Source of the DNA: Prevotella melaninogenica
GTDB lineage: Bacteria > Bacteroidota > Bacteroidia > Bacteroidales > Bacteroidaceae
Assembly (NCBI RefSeq): GCF_003609775.1
Contig: NZ_AP018050.1
Coordinates: 558,001-622,000 of the forward strand
Reading direction: 5' to 3'
Length of the DNA: 64,000 nt
The position numbers were made by a program, and so were the translations under genes. Shown here one piece after another: positions 53,424 to 63,602 of the stretch. How positions within the stretch are numbered: the stretch's first letter is position 1; each line of letters begins with the position of its first letter. The notes under the pieces are model-generated. The model did no database searches and was not told where the DNA came from. It worked only from the letters and a program-made list of their open reading frames with translations.

Positions 53424-54017
53424 ATGAAAACATTAAAAGAAGATGTGCGGAGTAGGATTGTTATGGCTGCCCGCAGTGAATTTGTTAAGTGTGGATATAG
53501 GAAGACCTCGATGCGAACAATCTCGGCAAAGTCCGGTGTTGTGTTGGGGAATATATATAATTATTTTAAGACAAAGGACGACATCTTATGTGCTGTCCTG
53601 CATCCGCTACTCTCTGTGATAGGCGAACGAATGGCGTCGCATAGCAAGGGTGAACACGAAGAAAAGCACCTTGATTTCTCCCCACAACGGCAGAAGGATT
53701 TTCTAAAGGAAATGCTTCGTATCATTTTCTTATATAAGGAAGAGCTGAGACTACTGCTCTTTGAGTCGCAGGGTACCTCCTTGGAGAATTTCCGTGAGAA
53801 CTTTATCGACGAACAAGTGGCGATAAGTAAAACTTACATGGAGCAGGTGGGGACGAGAGTGTCGCCTCTCTTCTTTCGTATTAACGCCTCTACATGGGTG
53901 ACCATCATCGGTGAGATTGTGATGAACCCCGACCTTCGAAAGGAGGAAGTGAGGCAGGCTTTGGCCGAATATATATGCTACAATACGGCAGGGTGGCAAG
54001 AACTCATAAAACAATAA
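53424..54017 (+). CDS. TetR/AcrR-family transcriptional regulator
   Basis: 197 residues from ATG 53424, which follows the leader terminator; an in-frame ATG at 53367 lies inside the terminator hairpin. The N-terminal helix-turn-helix is clear: VRSRIVMAARSEFVKCGYRKTSMRTISAKSGVVLGNIYNYFKTKDDIL in pieces (residues ~7-54). The C-terminal ligand domain is not diagnostic. It lies 7 bp before a TonB-receptor gene, so it probably controls that operon. It could respond to the imported ligand. Confidence 0.92.
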   Translation: MKTLKEDVRSRIVMAARSEFVKCGYRKTSMRTISAKSGVVLGNIYNYFKTKDDILCAVLHPLLSVIGERMASHSKGEHEEKHLDFSPQRQKDFLKEMLRIIFLYKEELRLLLFESQGTSLENFRENFIDEQVAISKTYMEQVGTRVSPLFFRINASTWVTIIGEIVMNPDLRKEEVRQALAEYICYNTAGWQELIKQ

Positions 54018-54024
54018 GTTAGGT

Positions 54025-56438
54025 ATGAAGAGATTAATCCTTATTACAATGTTATGTCTGTGCCCTCTGCTCGTGGCGGCCCAACGGCTGTTAAGGGGTA
54101 AGATAGTGGAGAAAGAAACGTCGACTCCTATCTGTGGAGCTTGCATAGCAGTTAAGGGAACGAAGCAGCAGGTGCTCTCTGACAGGACAGGCGGTTATGA
54201 GCTGACGATTACCGCAGCGGGTGCCTATACGATAGAGGTGTCGGCTGTAGGCTACAAACGGCTTAGAGAGGTCGTTACGGTGGGTGGTGATGCGACAAGA
54301 GACTACTATCTCGACCCCTCATCGACCTCGCTTCGTGAGGTTGTTGTGCGGAGTTCAGTGCAGAGTGCGGAGATAAATCAGATACGGCAAAGCCCTATGG
54401 CTGTGACAGTTGTGGATGGAGTAAAACTGAGAGGACGAGCGAGTAGCATAGAGGAGATACTGACGCAGACGTCAGGAATTAAGGTTCGGAGATCAGGCGG
54501 ACTGGGGAGTGCGTCGCGCATCTCGGTTCATGGCTTAGAAGGGAAGCGTGTGGCTGTGTATATTGATGGGTTCCCACTGAACAGTCCTGACGGGTCCTTT
54601 GATATTAATGACATCCCGATAGATGTCATCAAGTATATCGAGGTGTATAAAGGGATTGTTCCTGCGGAGTATGGCGGAGATGGCTTAGGAGGTGCTATCA
54701 ATATCGTCACGCGAGAAGATGAGTGCGACTTGGTGGGCTTCACACAAGAGTTGGCATCCTTTGGGACGGTGAAGACACTCGTAAGTGGACAAAAGCTCTT
54801 TAGCCGACCGGGGGTATTATTTAACGTGGCCTTCTTTAAGAATAAGTCGAAAATGATTATATGATGTCGTGGCCAGTGTTCGAGACCAATCTACCTGCGT
54901 CGGCATATAGAAAGGTGAGACGTAGGAACGACTATTACGAAGCCAATTTCTATCATGTTGGGTTAGGGTTTAGGAAACTTTACTTTGATAAGTTCGACCT
55001 GGAGTGTGCCTTTTATAAGAATGAGAAGGGAATACAGGCACTTAATTTCGACGCTCGACATGCCTATACAAAAGGGATAAATATCATGCCAAATATTGTG
55101 TTAGAGAAACGTGACTTCCTCGTTAAAGGATTGGATATGAAGTATGCTATCGTTACTCCCATTATCCGCTCAAATATGACAGACACCGCCACTACGAGGA
55201 GACAATGGGACGGAACAGTCACGCAAGCCGTAGGAGAGACGGACGACAACCTTTTTAACGAGTCGCATGATCGGCAGTTTGAGGTGAGGAGTAAGTTTAA
55301 CTTGAAATATACACGGGGTCGGCACACTCTTAATCTCAATGACCAATACGCCTACTCGGCTTATACTCCTAAGGACGAACGCATGAAAGGCTATCTTGGC
55401 TTTGACCCCAGTGCCTATCCAAGTAGGATGACTGCAAACAACATTGGGCTCAGTCATCTGTTTGTGTCAGATAATCGTCGGCTACAAAACTCATTGACAA
55501 TCAGCATATACTACCTTAATTCAAGGGTTTACAGAACCAGTGACGCACTGGTAAAAGGGGCGATAACAGACGAGTTAGCACCCAAGCAGACCCGTGTGGA
55601 ACGGTCGTATTATGGGTTCAGTGAGGGCTTCAGCTATGAACTGTGGAAGGATGTGCGGGCGAAGCTGTCATTTTCGCATAATGTGAGGATACCTGATACG
55701 GGCGAACTCTTTGGCAATGGGATAAGCATCAAACCATCGGTGAACCTGCAGCCAGAGGTGGGGAATAATCTGAACCTTGGCTTTATCGTCGATAGAAGAG
55801 GACTATGTGGACTCATGAGGGTACAGTGGGAGACGAATTTCTACTATATGATGATGAAGAACATGATAAGACTCTTTCCTGCTGACACACGTTCTATCTA
55901 TACGAACTTAGGGAAGACAAGGACCATTGGAATGGACACTGACGTGAAGGTGGACGTCACACGCAATGTCTATCTCTACTTTAATCTGACTTTACAGGAT
56001 ATCCGAGACAGGCAAAGATGGTTTAATGACGAACAAGGAACGAGCAACCCTACCTATAATAAGCACGTCCCTAACATCCCTGCCTTTTACTATAACTATG
56101 GCATGGAGTACCATGCAGAGGGCTTGATAGGGTGCCGAGAGCTGTCGAGAGTATATATTGACGTGTCGCATGTGGGCGAGTTTGACTGGGGATGGCAGAT
56201 GAGTTCACTTGCAGAGGAGCGTAGGAAATGGCGTATCCCATCCAATGATGTCTTTACGATAGGGCTCCAACAGTCTTTATGGCATAATAATATGTCACTG
56301 AGCCTTGAGTTAGAAAACGTCTTCAACAAGGAGAACTACATGGAATTTAAGATGCCTCTGCCCGGAAGAACCTTAAAGGCAAAACTACGCTTCAACCTGT
56401 TCAGAGACAAACTGGCAGGTGGGGCAATGAGCTTATAA
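54025..56438 (+). pseudogene. TonB-dependent receptor split by a one-base frameshift
   Basis: Frame 1 (54025-54864, 279 aa) has a signal peptide (LLVAAQ), carboxypeptidase-like domain (LRGKIVEKETSTPICGACI), TonB-box-like REVVVRSS and a full plug (IRQSPMAVTVVDG, VYIDGFPLNSPDG, IEVYKGIVPAEYGGDGLGGAIN), then stops at TGA 54862. Frame 3 continues the barrel (54861-56438, 525 aa) to a proper C-terminus. Restoring one A in the AAAA at 54850-54853 would read K-S-K-N-D-Y-M-M and join both into ~804 residues. The barrel piece has no export signal, so as written no receptor is made, unless the shift is phase-variable or a sequencing error. Confidence 0.85.
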
Positions 56439-56464
56439 TTATTAACTTCTTTAATCAAAACACA

Positions 56465-57655
56465 ATGAAACATTATTTCTTAACCGCAGCTATAATGCTG
56501 CTCACGACCGTCGGACTATTATCTTGCGACAAAGACTCACCTGACACACCGCCTGCACCGGCAAAGACGGAGATGGGTTTCGTCCATAGTGTTAACATCG
56601 GAGACAATACATACGTAAGTGTTTTCAAAGACATGAACGTTGGTTCGCTCAATACGGACAATGCTTTGGTGTTTGCCAAGGGTGCTTATACCTTCGTATA
56701 TAAGGCGAAAGTGTATATAACCGACACCGAACGCATCTATAAATATGCCCAGAAAGAGGGAAAGTTAGTGCAGGAAGGGAATACTATCCTACTCCCAAGT
56801 GGGGCTGCAGCAATGCACATCACCTTCGCTTCCGACCATAAGGCATACGTCTCTTGTCCTGGTTTAGGAAAGGTGATCATCATCAATCCTACCACAATGG
56901 AGAAGGTTGGAGAGATTGATTTGGCGGAGTACTCCTTAGGGAAAGCCGCTGGTGATAATAATCCAGAGCCTGCCGCATCTATCATAAGAGACGGAATACT
57001 CTATGTGGCACTTAGTCAAATGAAGTCTACATACGTCTGTGAAGCAGGGGCTTACGTGGCTTTGATTGACACAAAAACCGATAAACCTATCAAAGTCGTT
57101 AGTGATTCTCGTGTCTCAATGGCCTCTGGTGAGTCGCCAGCTGGCGACCCTTTCATCGATGAGAAGGGTGATATCTATTTTTATTGTGTAGCGATGTTCG
57201 GCTATCAACCTGGTGTCAAGGAGGGATTTCTGCGTATTAAGAAAGGTCAGACTGACTTTGATAAATCCTACTGCTTCACCCTTGCGGATGTTGACTTAGT
57301 AGGAGTCAAAGGCAATAAAACCTCGTATGCTTACATGAAGGTGTATGGCGGCAACGGAAAGGTGTATGCTTACCTGAACATCCCAGGTGCTGCAAGTAAT
57401 CCACCAGACTATGTTCACGATAAATGCTTCCAACCTTTCGAGATTAATCTCTACAATAAGAGCTGTACAAAGTTGGACCTCTCTGCCACAGCTGGGTGGG
57501 CTGCAACCCTCTGTAAGTCGGGTAATGACATCATCTTCGGTATGTCCACCGACCAAGGTATGGGCTATTCTGTCTATCATCCAGCCACTGCCACCTACGA
57601 GACTCTCAAGGTAAAAACCTCTGGTGCACCATATTTTGTGCATGAGTTGAGGTAG
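56465..57655 (+). CDS. Beta-propeller surface lipoprotein, receptor partner
   Basis: 396 residues; lipobox VGLLSC (Cys 21) then KDSPDTPPAP linker. Repeated four-stranded blades typical of YVTN/YncE-like propellers: AYVSCPGLGKVIIINPTTMEKVGEIDL, LYVALSQMKS ... AYVALIDTKTDKPIKVV, DIYFYCVAMFGYQ. Similar lipoproteins (DUF4374 type) accompany siderophore or haem TonB receptors in Bacteroidota. It follows the split receptor by 26 bp. Being intact, it argues that the operon was functional recently. Ligand unknown. Confidence 0.8.
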   Translation: MKHYFLTAAIMLLTTVGLLSCDKDSPDTPPAPAKTEMGFVHSVNIGDNTYVSVFKDMNVGSLNTDNALVFAKGAYTFVYKAKVYITDTERIYKYAQKEGKLVQEGNTILLPSGAAAMHITFASDHKAYVSCPGLGKVIIINPTTMEKVGEIDLAEYSLGKAAGDNNPEPAASIIRDGILYVALSQMKSTYVCEAGAYVALIDTKTDKPIKVVSDSRVSMASGESPAGDPFIDEKGDIYFYCVAMFGYQPGVKEGFLRIKKGQTDFDKSYCFTLADVDLVGVKGNKTSYAYMKVYGGNGKVYAYLNIPGAASNPPDYVHDKCFQPFEINLYNKSCTKLDLSATAGWAATLCKSGNDIIFGMSTDQGMGYSVYHPATATYETLKVKTSGAPYFVHELR

Positions 57656-57691
57656 TTTGTGTACATATCGAATCCACAGAAAGAGTAGTTG

Positions 57692-57735
57692 TCCCTTCTC
57701 TTGAGGGTGTATCATTTTTGATATACCCTCAAGGG
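57692..57735. terminator. Hairpin after the propeller gene
   Basis: CCCTTCTCTTGAGGGTGTATC (positions 57692-57712, in parts) pairs with GATATACCCTCAAGGG (57720-57735); TTTTT is in the loop, none after. Probable end of the operon. Confidence 0.6.
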
Positions 57736-57812
57736 AAAGGACTGCTTGGTGGATGCTGATGGCTCTTTGTGTGGTTGTTAGGGGGGGAGATATTCCTTCT
57801 TCCCCTTTTTCT

Positions 57813-58019
57813 GATTTAACCCAAATCGGTCATTAGAGGCTAAACATATCTTGTTTTATTATTGAGCAGATTGTTGTCTTTGTAACGCAGGTGTAGCAGG
57901 CTACTTCAAGTTACAAAGACAGACAAGATGCCGCTAAGAAAATATAAGATGTTAGGAAACAATACCATAGTAATAAGCATTATACATATTAGTGGTCTAA
58001 TGACCGATTGGGGTTTAAT
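57813..58019. repeat. Right inverted repeat bracketing the TetR/receptor cassette
   Basis: ~206 bp element with its own ~23 bp terminal inverted repeats (ATTTAACCCAAATCGGTCAT at the left, its near-complement at 57996-58019) and an internal perfect 11 bp stem (GTCTTTGTAAC 57876-57886 / GTTACAAAGAC 57910-57920). Its inner ~155 bp match 53090-53243 in opposite orientation. Confidence 0.85.
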
Positions 58020-58049
58020 ATTATGTTGTTTGGGGATTTGAAATATTAT

Positions 58050-58265
58050 TACAAAAATAAGCGATTGGGAGTCAGAAAAAGGGCAAGAAAAGGAGTGCTT
58101 TTAATGCCTTTGTAAGTAGTTGTGTGTCAGGATGTTGCTGATGTGGTTTTCAAAAGGTGCCTAATTAGACTTCAAAAGGGCGTTAGTAAGGGGCTTAAAG
58201 GGCATCTTTTGCAAGCCAATAGGGCGTCTTTTAGAAGGCGATTAGGCATCTATTTGTTTTTGATT
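58050..58265. repeat. AAAAGGGCGTTA-family intergenic repeat, copy 8 (reverse orientation)
   Basis: CTTCAAAAGGGCGTTAGTAAG, GGGCTTAAAGGGCATCTTTTG, CAAGCCAATAGGGCGTC, AGGCGATTAGGCATC. From 58270 to 58590 I see no supported gene. Confidence 0.8.
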
Positions 58266-58594
58266 GGTGAATTTTTTATTACAAAATGAAGGTTTGTGAT
58301 TGGAGTGTTCAGAGTAGGAAGAAATAAAAACTACTATTTCATAGCGTGTGTTTACCTGCCTTTTGTGTTCCATATAAAGTCGTACTTTTCCTTTATTGTT
58401 CTATCTTGGGGAGGGTTTGTAAGCAAGCACACTTCTTCCGAAAAATAAAGAAAGCAGAGGTGGGTAGGGTGAAGGTAGTGCGGATTTGTTGTGATAATCT
58501 CGGGTTAGCATATATTAATGAAGTCATAGAAACGTCGTGAAAGTTGGTTGATATAAGATATTTTTAAAGATGTTGGTAACTTTTCCCATTATGC

Positions 58595-58626
58595 TTTGCT
58601 TTTGTACTTTTTATTTGTTATCTTTG
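58595..58626 (+). promoter_or_regulatory. Promoter of pfkA
   Basis: TTTG 58595-58598, 20 bp, TATCTTTG 58619-58626, 37 bp before the pfkA start. Full consensus. Confidence 0.85.
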
Positions 58627-58663
58627 CGGTAGATTTAATTTAAAAAGTGTTCTAAGACGATAT

Positions 58664-59641
58664 ATGGCTAAAATAAAGACAATTGGAATTCTGACCTCTG
58701 GTGGTGACGCCCCAGGAATGAATGCAGCAATACGTGCTGTGACCAGAGCCGGTATCTATAATGGTTTTGAAATCAAGGGTATCTATCGTGGTTATGAAGG
58801 ATTGATAACAGGTGATATTAAGTCTTTTACCACAGAGAATGTCAGTGGTATTATCGGTCAGGGCGGTACGATTCTCAAGACGGCACGCTCAAAAAGCTTT
58901 GCAACGATGGAAGGTCGCCAGCAGGCATACGACAATCTTGTGAAGGAAGGCATTGATGCGTTAGTAGTCATTGGCGGTAATGGTTCGTTGACGGGAGCGA
59001 TGATCTTTGCACAGGAGTTTGATATTTGTTGCATTGGTCTGCCCGGTACGATTGACAACGACCTTTATGGCACGGATAGTACTATTGGTTATGACACGAC
59101 GATGAACACTATTATGGAATGTGTTGACCGTATTCGTGATACTGCCCAGAGCCATGAGCGTATCTTCTTCGTGGAGGTGATGGGACGTGATGCTGGTTTC
59201 CTTGCACAGAACTCGGCTATTGCCAGCGGTGCTGAGGCTGCTATTATTCCAGAAGACTCTACTAATGTTGACCAGTTGGGCCGTTTCATGGAGCGTGGTA
59301 TTCGTAAGTCAAAGAAGAGCTGTATCGTTATTGTCTCTGAGAGTCCTAAGTGCGGTGCAATGTATTATGCAGACCGTGTGCGTAAGGAGTTCCCTGACTA
59401 CGATGTGCGTGTGTCAATTCTTGGGCACTTACAGCGTGGCGGTCGTCCTTCAGCACGTGACCGAATCCTTGCCAGCCGTACAGGTGTTGGTGCTATTGAG
59501 GCAATCCTTCAGGGGCAGCGTAACATCATGGTTGGCGTTAGAAACAATGAGGTGGTTTACGTACCATTGTCTGAGGCGATTCGTTCTGATAAGCCTTTCG
59601 ACAAGAAACTTATTAAGGTTCTCGACGAGTTGAGCATCTAA
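58664..59641 (+). CDS. pfkA: 6-phosphofructokinase
   Basis: 325 residues, normal for bacterial PfkA. Phosphorylates fructose-6-phosphate in glycolysis. Motifs: [18 protein letters not shown] (ATP site, ~8-25), [20 protein letters not shown] (~102-112), [13 protein letters not shown] with catalytic Asp, [12 protein letters not shown] and [14 protein letters not shown]. The glycine following position 106 in GGNGS is the type that accepts ATP rather than pyrophosphate; but the Asp normally found in GGDGS (Mg-ATP contact) is Asn106 here. It has its own promoter and stands directly upstream of the ATP synthase genes. Confidence 0.95.
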   Translation: MAKIKTIGILTSGGDAPGMNAAIRAVTRAGIYNGFEIKGIYRGYEGLITGDIKSFTTENVSGIIGQGGTILKTARSKSFATMEGRQQAYDNLVKEGIDALVVIGGNGSLTGAMIFAQEFDICCIGLPGTIDNDLYGTDSTIGYDTTMNTIMECVDRIRDTAQSHERIFFVEVMGRDAGFLAQNSAIASGAEAAIIPEDSTNVDQLGRFMERGIRKSKKSCIVIVSESPKCGAMYYADRVRKEFPDYDVRVSILGHLQRGGRPSARDRILASRTGVGAIEAILQGQRNIMVGVRNNEVVYVPLSEAIRSDKPFDKKLIKVLDELSI

Positions 59642-59686
59642 GAGGGGTCTTTCCACCTTATTTATATATAGAGGAAATAATAATAA

Positions 59687-61228
<1,542 letters not shown>

Positions 61229-61267
61229 TCGTCTTCTTGTACAAACTGAATAATAATTGAATTGTCT

Positions 61268-61507
61268 ATGTTGACACTTAGAATAGTTTCTCCCGAAAGG
61301 ATTGTCTTTACAGGCGAGGTGGATAGTGTGTTGGTTCCGGGTACAGTGGGACCGTTTGAGATTCTTGATAATCACGCACCTATCATCTCTACGCTCAGTG
61401 AGGGCAAGGTAGCTTATAGCATAAAAGGGGCGAAGACGGAGCTTCAGATCGTTGGCGGATTCGTTGAGGTGAAGAAGAACTTAGTCAGCCTTTGTGTAGA
61501 AATCTAA
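61268..61507 (+). CDS. atpC: F1Fo ATP synthase subunit epsilon (short form)
   Basis: 79 residues from ATG 61268 (a TTG two codons upstream is in frame). LTLRIVSPERIVFTGEVDSVLVPGTVGPFEILDNHAPIISTL is the N-terminal beta-sandwich of epsilon. The C-terminal helical hairpin that inhibits ATP hydrolysis in other bacteria is absent, which is usual in Bacteroidota. Confidence 0.93.
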   Translation: MLTLRIVSPERIVFTGEVDSVLVPGTVGPFEILDNHAPIISTLSEGKVAYSIKGAKTELQIVGGFVEVKKNLVSLCVEI

Positions 61508-61538
61508 AGAAATATAACTGACAGACAGCTGAATACGG

Positions 61539-61949
61539 ATGATGGATGCTAACAAAGTATATAAGAAGTACTATAAGAATAACCTGTTTATTATTGCAGG
61601 TCTCTTTCTTATTGGCTTGCTCGGAGTGCAGCTAACGCAGCAAACGGCTTATATCAATGTGCTGACCATTTGTGCTGTTTATTCGCTTATCACCTCTTCT
61701 ATCTATGGAGGAGCTTGGAAAGCGATAGCCAGTCAGTCGCCCGCAGTACTGAATAACTTCTATCTTGCGGCTTCTGGTTTTCGTATGCTGTTGGCGTTCT
61801 TGACCGTTTTGATTTATGCAATGGTGGTGAAGGAACGCGCAATGGTAATCGGCTTTGTTGTTATCTTCATGATATTCTATCTTGTGCTGTTGGCATTTGA
61901 TACCGTCTATTTTTACAAAGTGGAAAAGAACAATAAAATTAATAATTAA
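61539..61949 (+). CDS. Small membrane protein in the atp operon (AtpI-like position)
   Basis: 136 residues, four hydrophobic helices (~16-34, 38-58, 72-96, 103-125). Located between atpC and atpB, where Bacteroidota operons carry a small membrane protein in the position of AtpI, which may help c-ring assembly. Sequence similarity to AtpI itself is not evident to me. It ends 3 bp before atpB. Confidence 0.8.
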   Translation: MMDANKVYKKYYKNNLFIIAGLFLIGLLGVQLTQQTAYINVLTICAVYSLITSSIYGGAWKAIASQSPAVLNNFYLAASGFRMLLAFLTVLIYAMVVKERAMVIGFVVIFMIFYLVLLAFDTVYFYKVEKNNKINN

Positions 61950-61952
61950 CGA

Positions 61953-63050
61953 ATGAAATATCTCAAGCATCTGATTTGTATGGTAATGATGCTCTTCCTG
62001 TTAGTGCCTGGTGCTGCTGCATCAAGCAGTAAAGGGGGAGAGATTGACCTGCAGGAGATATTGTGGGGACATATCAAGGACTCATACGAGTGGCATGTTA
62101 CCAGTATCGGCGATAAGCATATCATCATCAATCTGCCAGTCTTTGTGAAAACATCAAAAGGCTGGTACACGGGTTGGGCTGAAGACTTTGCTGAAGAGCC
62201 GTTAGAGGAAGGTCCACACGCAGGCTATCGTCCTTGTAAAAATAACCCAGACCTGTTCATTGCAACGAAGGGAAACTATGAACGTCGTATCGTTGAGTTG
62301 CAGGAGGATGGCACGGAAGTGCGTCCTATTGACCTCTCTATAACGAAGACGGTGTGCGTACTCTTCATTGATGCCATCATTCTCTTGCTGTGTATCTTGA
62401 TTCCAGCACGCTGGTGTCGCCGTCATAAGTTTACGGATAAGGCTCCAAAGGGATTCACGGGATTGATGCACATGATGATTATGTATGTTTATGATGAGGT
62501 GATTAAGCCTGCATTAGGCAAGGAGGCAGACAAGTATGCGCCTTATCTGCTGACTTGTTTCTTCTTCATTTTCATCTCTAACCTCATGGGTATCATACCA
62601 TTCCCACCAGGTGGCGGTAACTTGACAGGTAACATTACGGTAACATTCTTCCTTGCAGTGTGTACGTTCTTGATAACAAACTTCTCTGGAACAAAGCATT
62701 ATTGGAAGGAAATCTTCTGGCCAGAGGTTCCTGTATGGATGAAGGTTCCGGTGCCATTGATGCCATTCATTGAAATCTTTGGTATCTTCACGAAACCGTT
62801 TGCTTTGATGGTCCGTCTCTTTGCTAACATGATGGCAGGTCATGCGATAGCATTGGCTTTGACGTGTGTCATCTTTATTACAGCAACAATGAGTGTTGTT
62901 ATCAGCACTTCTATGACGATTGTGAGTGTGGGTATGAGTATCTTCATGATGCTCCTCGAATTGCTTGTTTGCTTCATTCAGGCAATGGTATTCACGATGT
63001 TGAGTGCGGTGTTCATCTCATTTGCAAGAGTACACGAGTCTGAGGCGTAG
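61953..63050 (+). CDS. atpB: F1Fo ATP synthase subunit a
   Basis: 365 residues: signal-like N-terminus, a long periplasmic N-terminal extension (~25-125) characteristic of Bacteroidota subunit a, then membrane helices with SNLMGIIPFPPGGG and the essential Arg in KPFALMVRLFANMMAGH (~285-301). Forms the proton half-channels against the c ring. Confidence 0.96.
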   Translation: MKYLKHLICMVMMLFLLVPGAAASSSKGGEIDLQEILWGHIKDSYEWHVTSIGDKHIIINLPVFVKTSKGWYTGWAEDFAEEPLEEGPHAGYRPCKNNPDLFIATKGNYERRIVELQEDGTEVRPIDLSITKTVCVLFIDAIILLLCILIPARWCRRHKFTDKAPKGFTGLMHMMIMYVYDEVIKPALGKEADKYAPYLLTCFFFIFISNLMGIIPFPPGGGNLTGNITVTFFLAVCTFLITNFSGTKHYWKEIFWPEVPVWMKVPVPLMPFIEIFGIFTKPFALMVRLFANMMAGHAIALALTCVIFITATMSVVISTSMTIVSVGMSIFMMLLELLVCFIQAMVFTMLSAVFISFARVHESEA

Positions 63051-63059
63051 GAGAATGGC

Positions 63060-63200
63060 TGCGGATTGTCCTAACCTATATAGGAACTCTAGGCTATCTA
63101 GGAACCCTAGGAACCTAACCAAACTAGGAATCCTATGATAACTGGAAACCTATGATAACTGGAACCCCAAGGAATAATAGGATAAATAGCTTCACTATTC
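63060..63200. repeat. Short CTAGGAACCC-type repeats between atpB and atpE
   Basis: About seven degenerate copies of TAGGAACC/TAGGAATCC plus a direct repeat of CTATGATAACTGGAA (twice, about 63133-63163) within the 257 bp atpB-atpE gap. Confidence 0.65.
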
Positions 63201-63307
63201 CTGCTATAATAGCAAGTTTTGTTAGTAAGCCAGTTTCCTCTTCTCACAAGAATAAAAACAAAGAAAGTAAGAAAATAAAAACAATTAATAATTAAAAGCA
63301 AAAAACT

Positions 63308-63547
63308 ATGTTGACATCATTGTTATTAGCAGCAGAAACTGCAAAGTTGGGCGCCGCTATCGGTGCAGGTATCGCAGCCGTAGGCGCAGGTCTTGGTATT
63401 GGTCGTATCGGTGGTCAGGCGATGGATGCTATGGCTCGCCAGCCAGAGAAGATTGGTGATCTTCGTTCTGCTATGATCGTTGCTGCCGCTTTGGTTGAGG
63501 GTGTTGCCTTCTTCGCGGTTATCGTTGCTGCTCTCTGTGTATTCTAA
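63308..63547 (+). CDS. atpE: F1Fo ATP synthase subunit c
   Basis: 79 residues, two membrane helices joined by the polar loop MARQPEKIGDLR (RQP signature). The ion-binding carboxylate is Glu in AAALVEGVAFF (second helix); no Ser/Thr follows it and the first helix lacks the Na+-type Gln, so proton coupling is likely. Confidence 0.96.
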   Translation: MLTSLLLAAETAKLGAAIGAGIAAVGAGLGIGRIGGQAMDAMARQPEKIGDLRSAMIVAAALVEGVAFFAVIVAALCVF

Positions 63548-63602
63548 ACCACAGAAGAGAGCTATTTAAACAAAATTGGTAAGAAAAGTAATTTAGCAGC
63601 TT

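Noticed and set aside
54861..56438. Separate gene for a barrel-only receptor
   Set aside because: It has no signal peptide and continues exactly where the plug frame stops; a single-base frameshift explains both.
58346..58540. 64-residue open frame before pfkA
   Set aside because: No ribosome site, no recognisable protein features, Cys-rich random look, and it is upstream of a good pfkA promoter.
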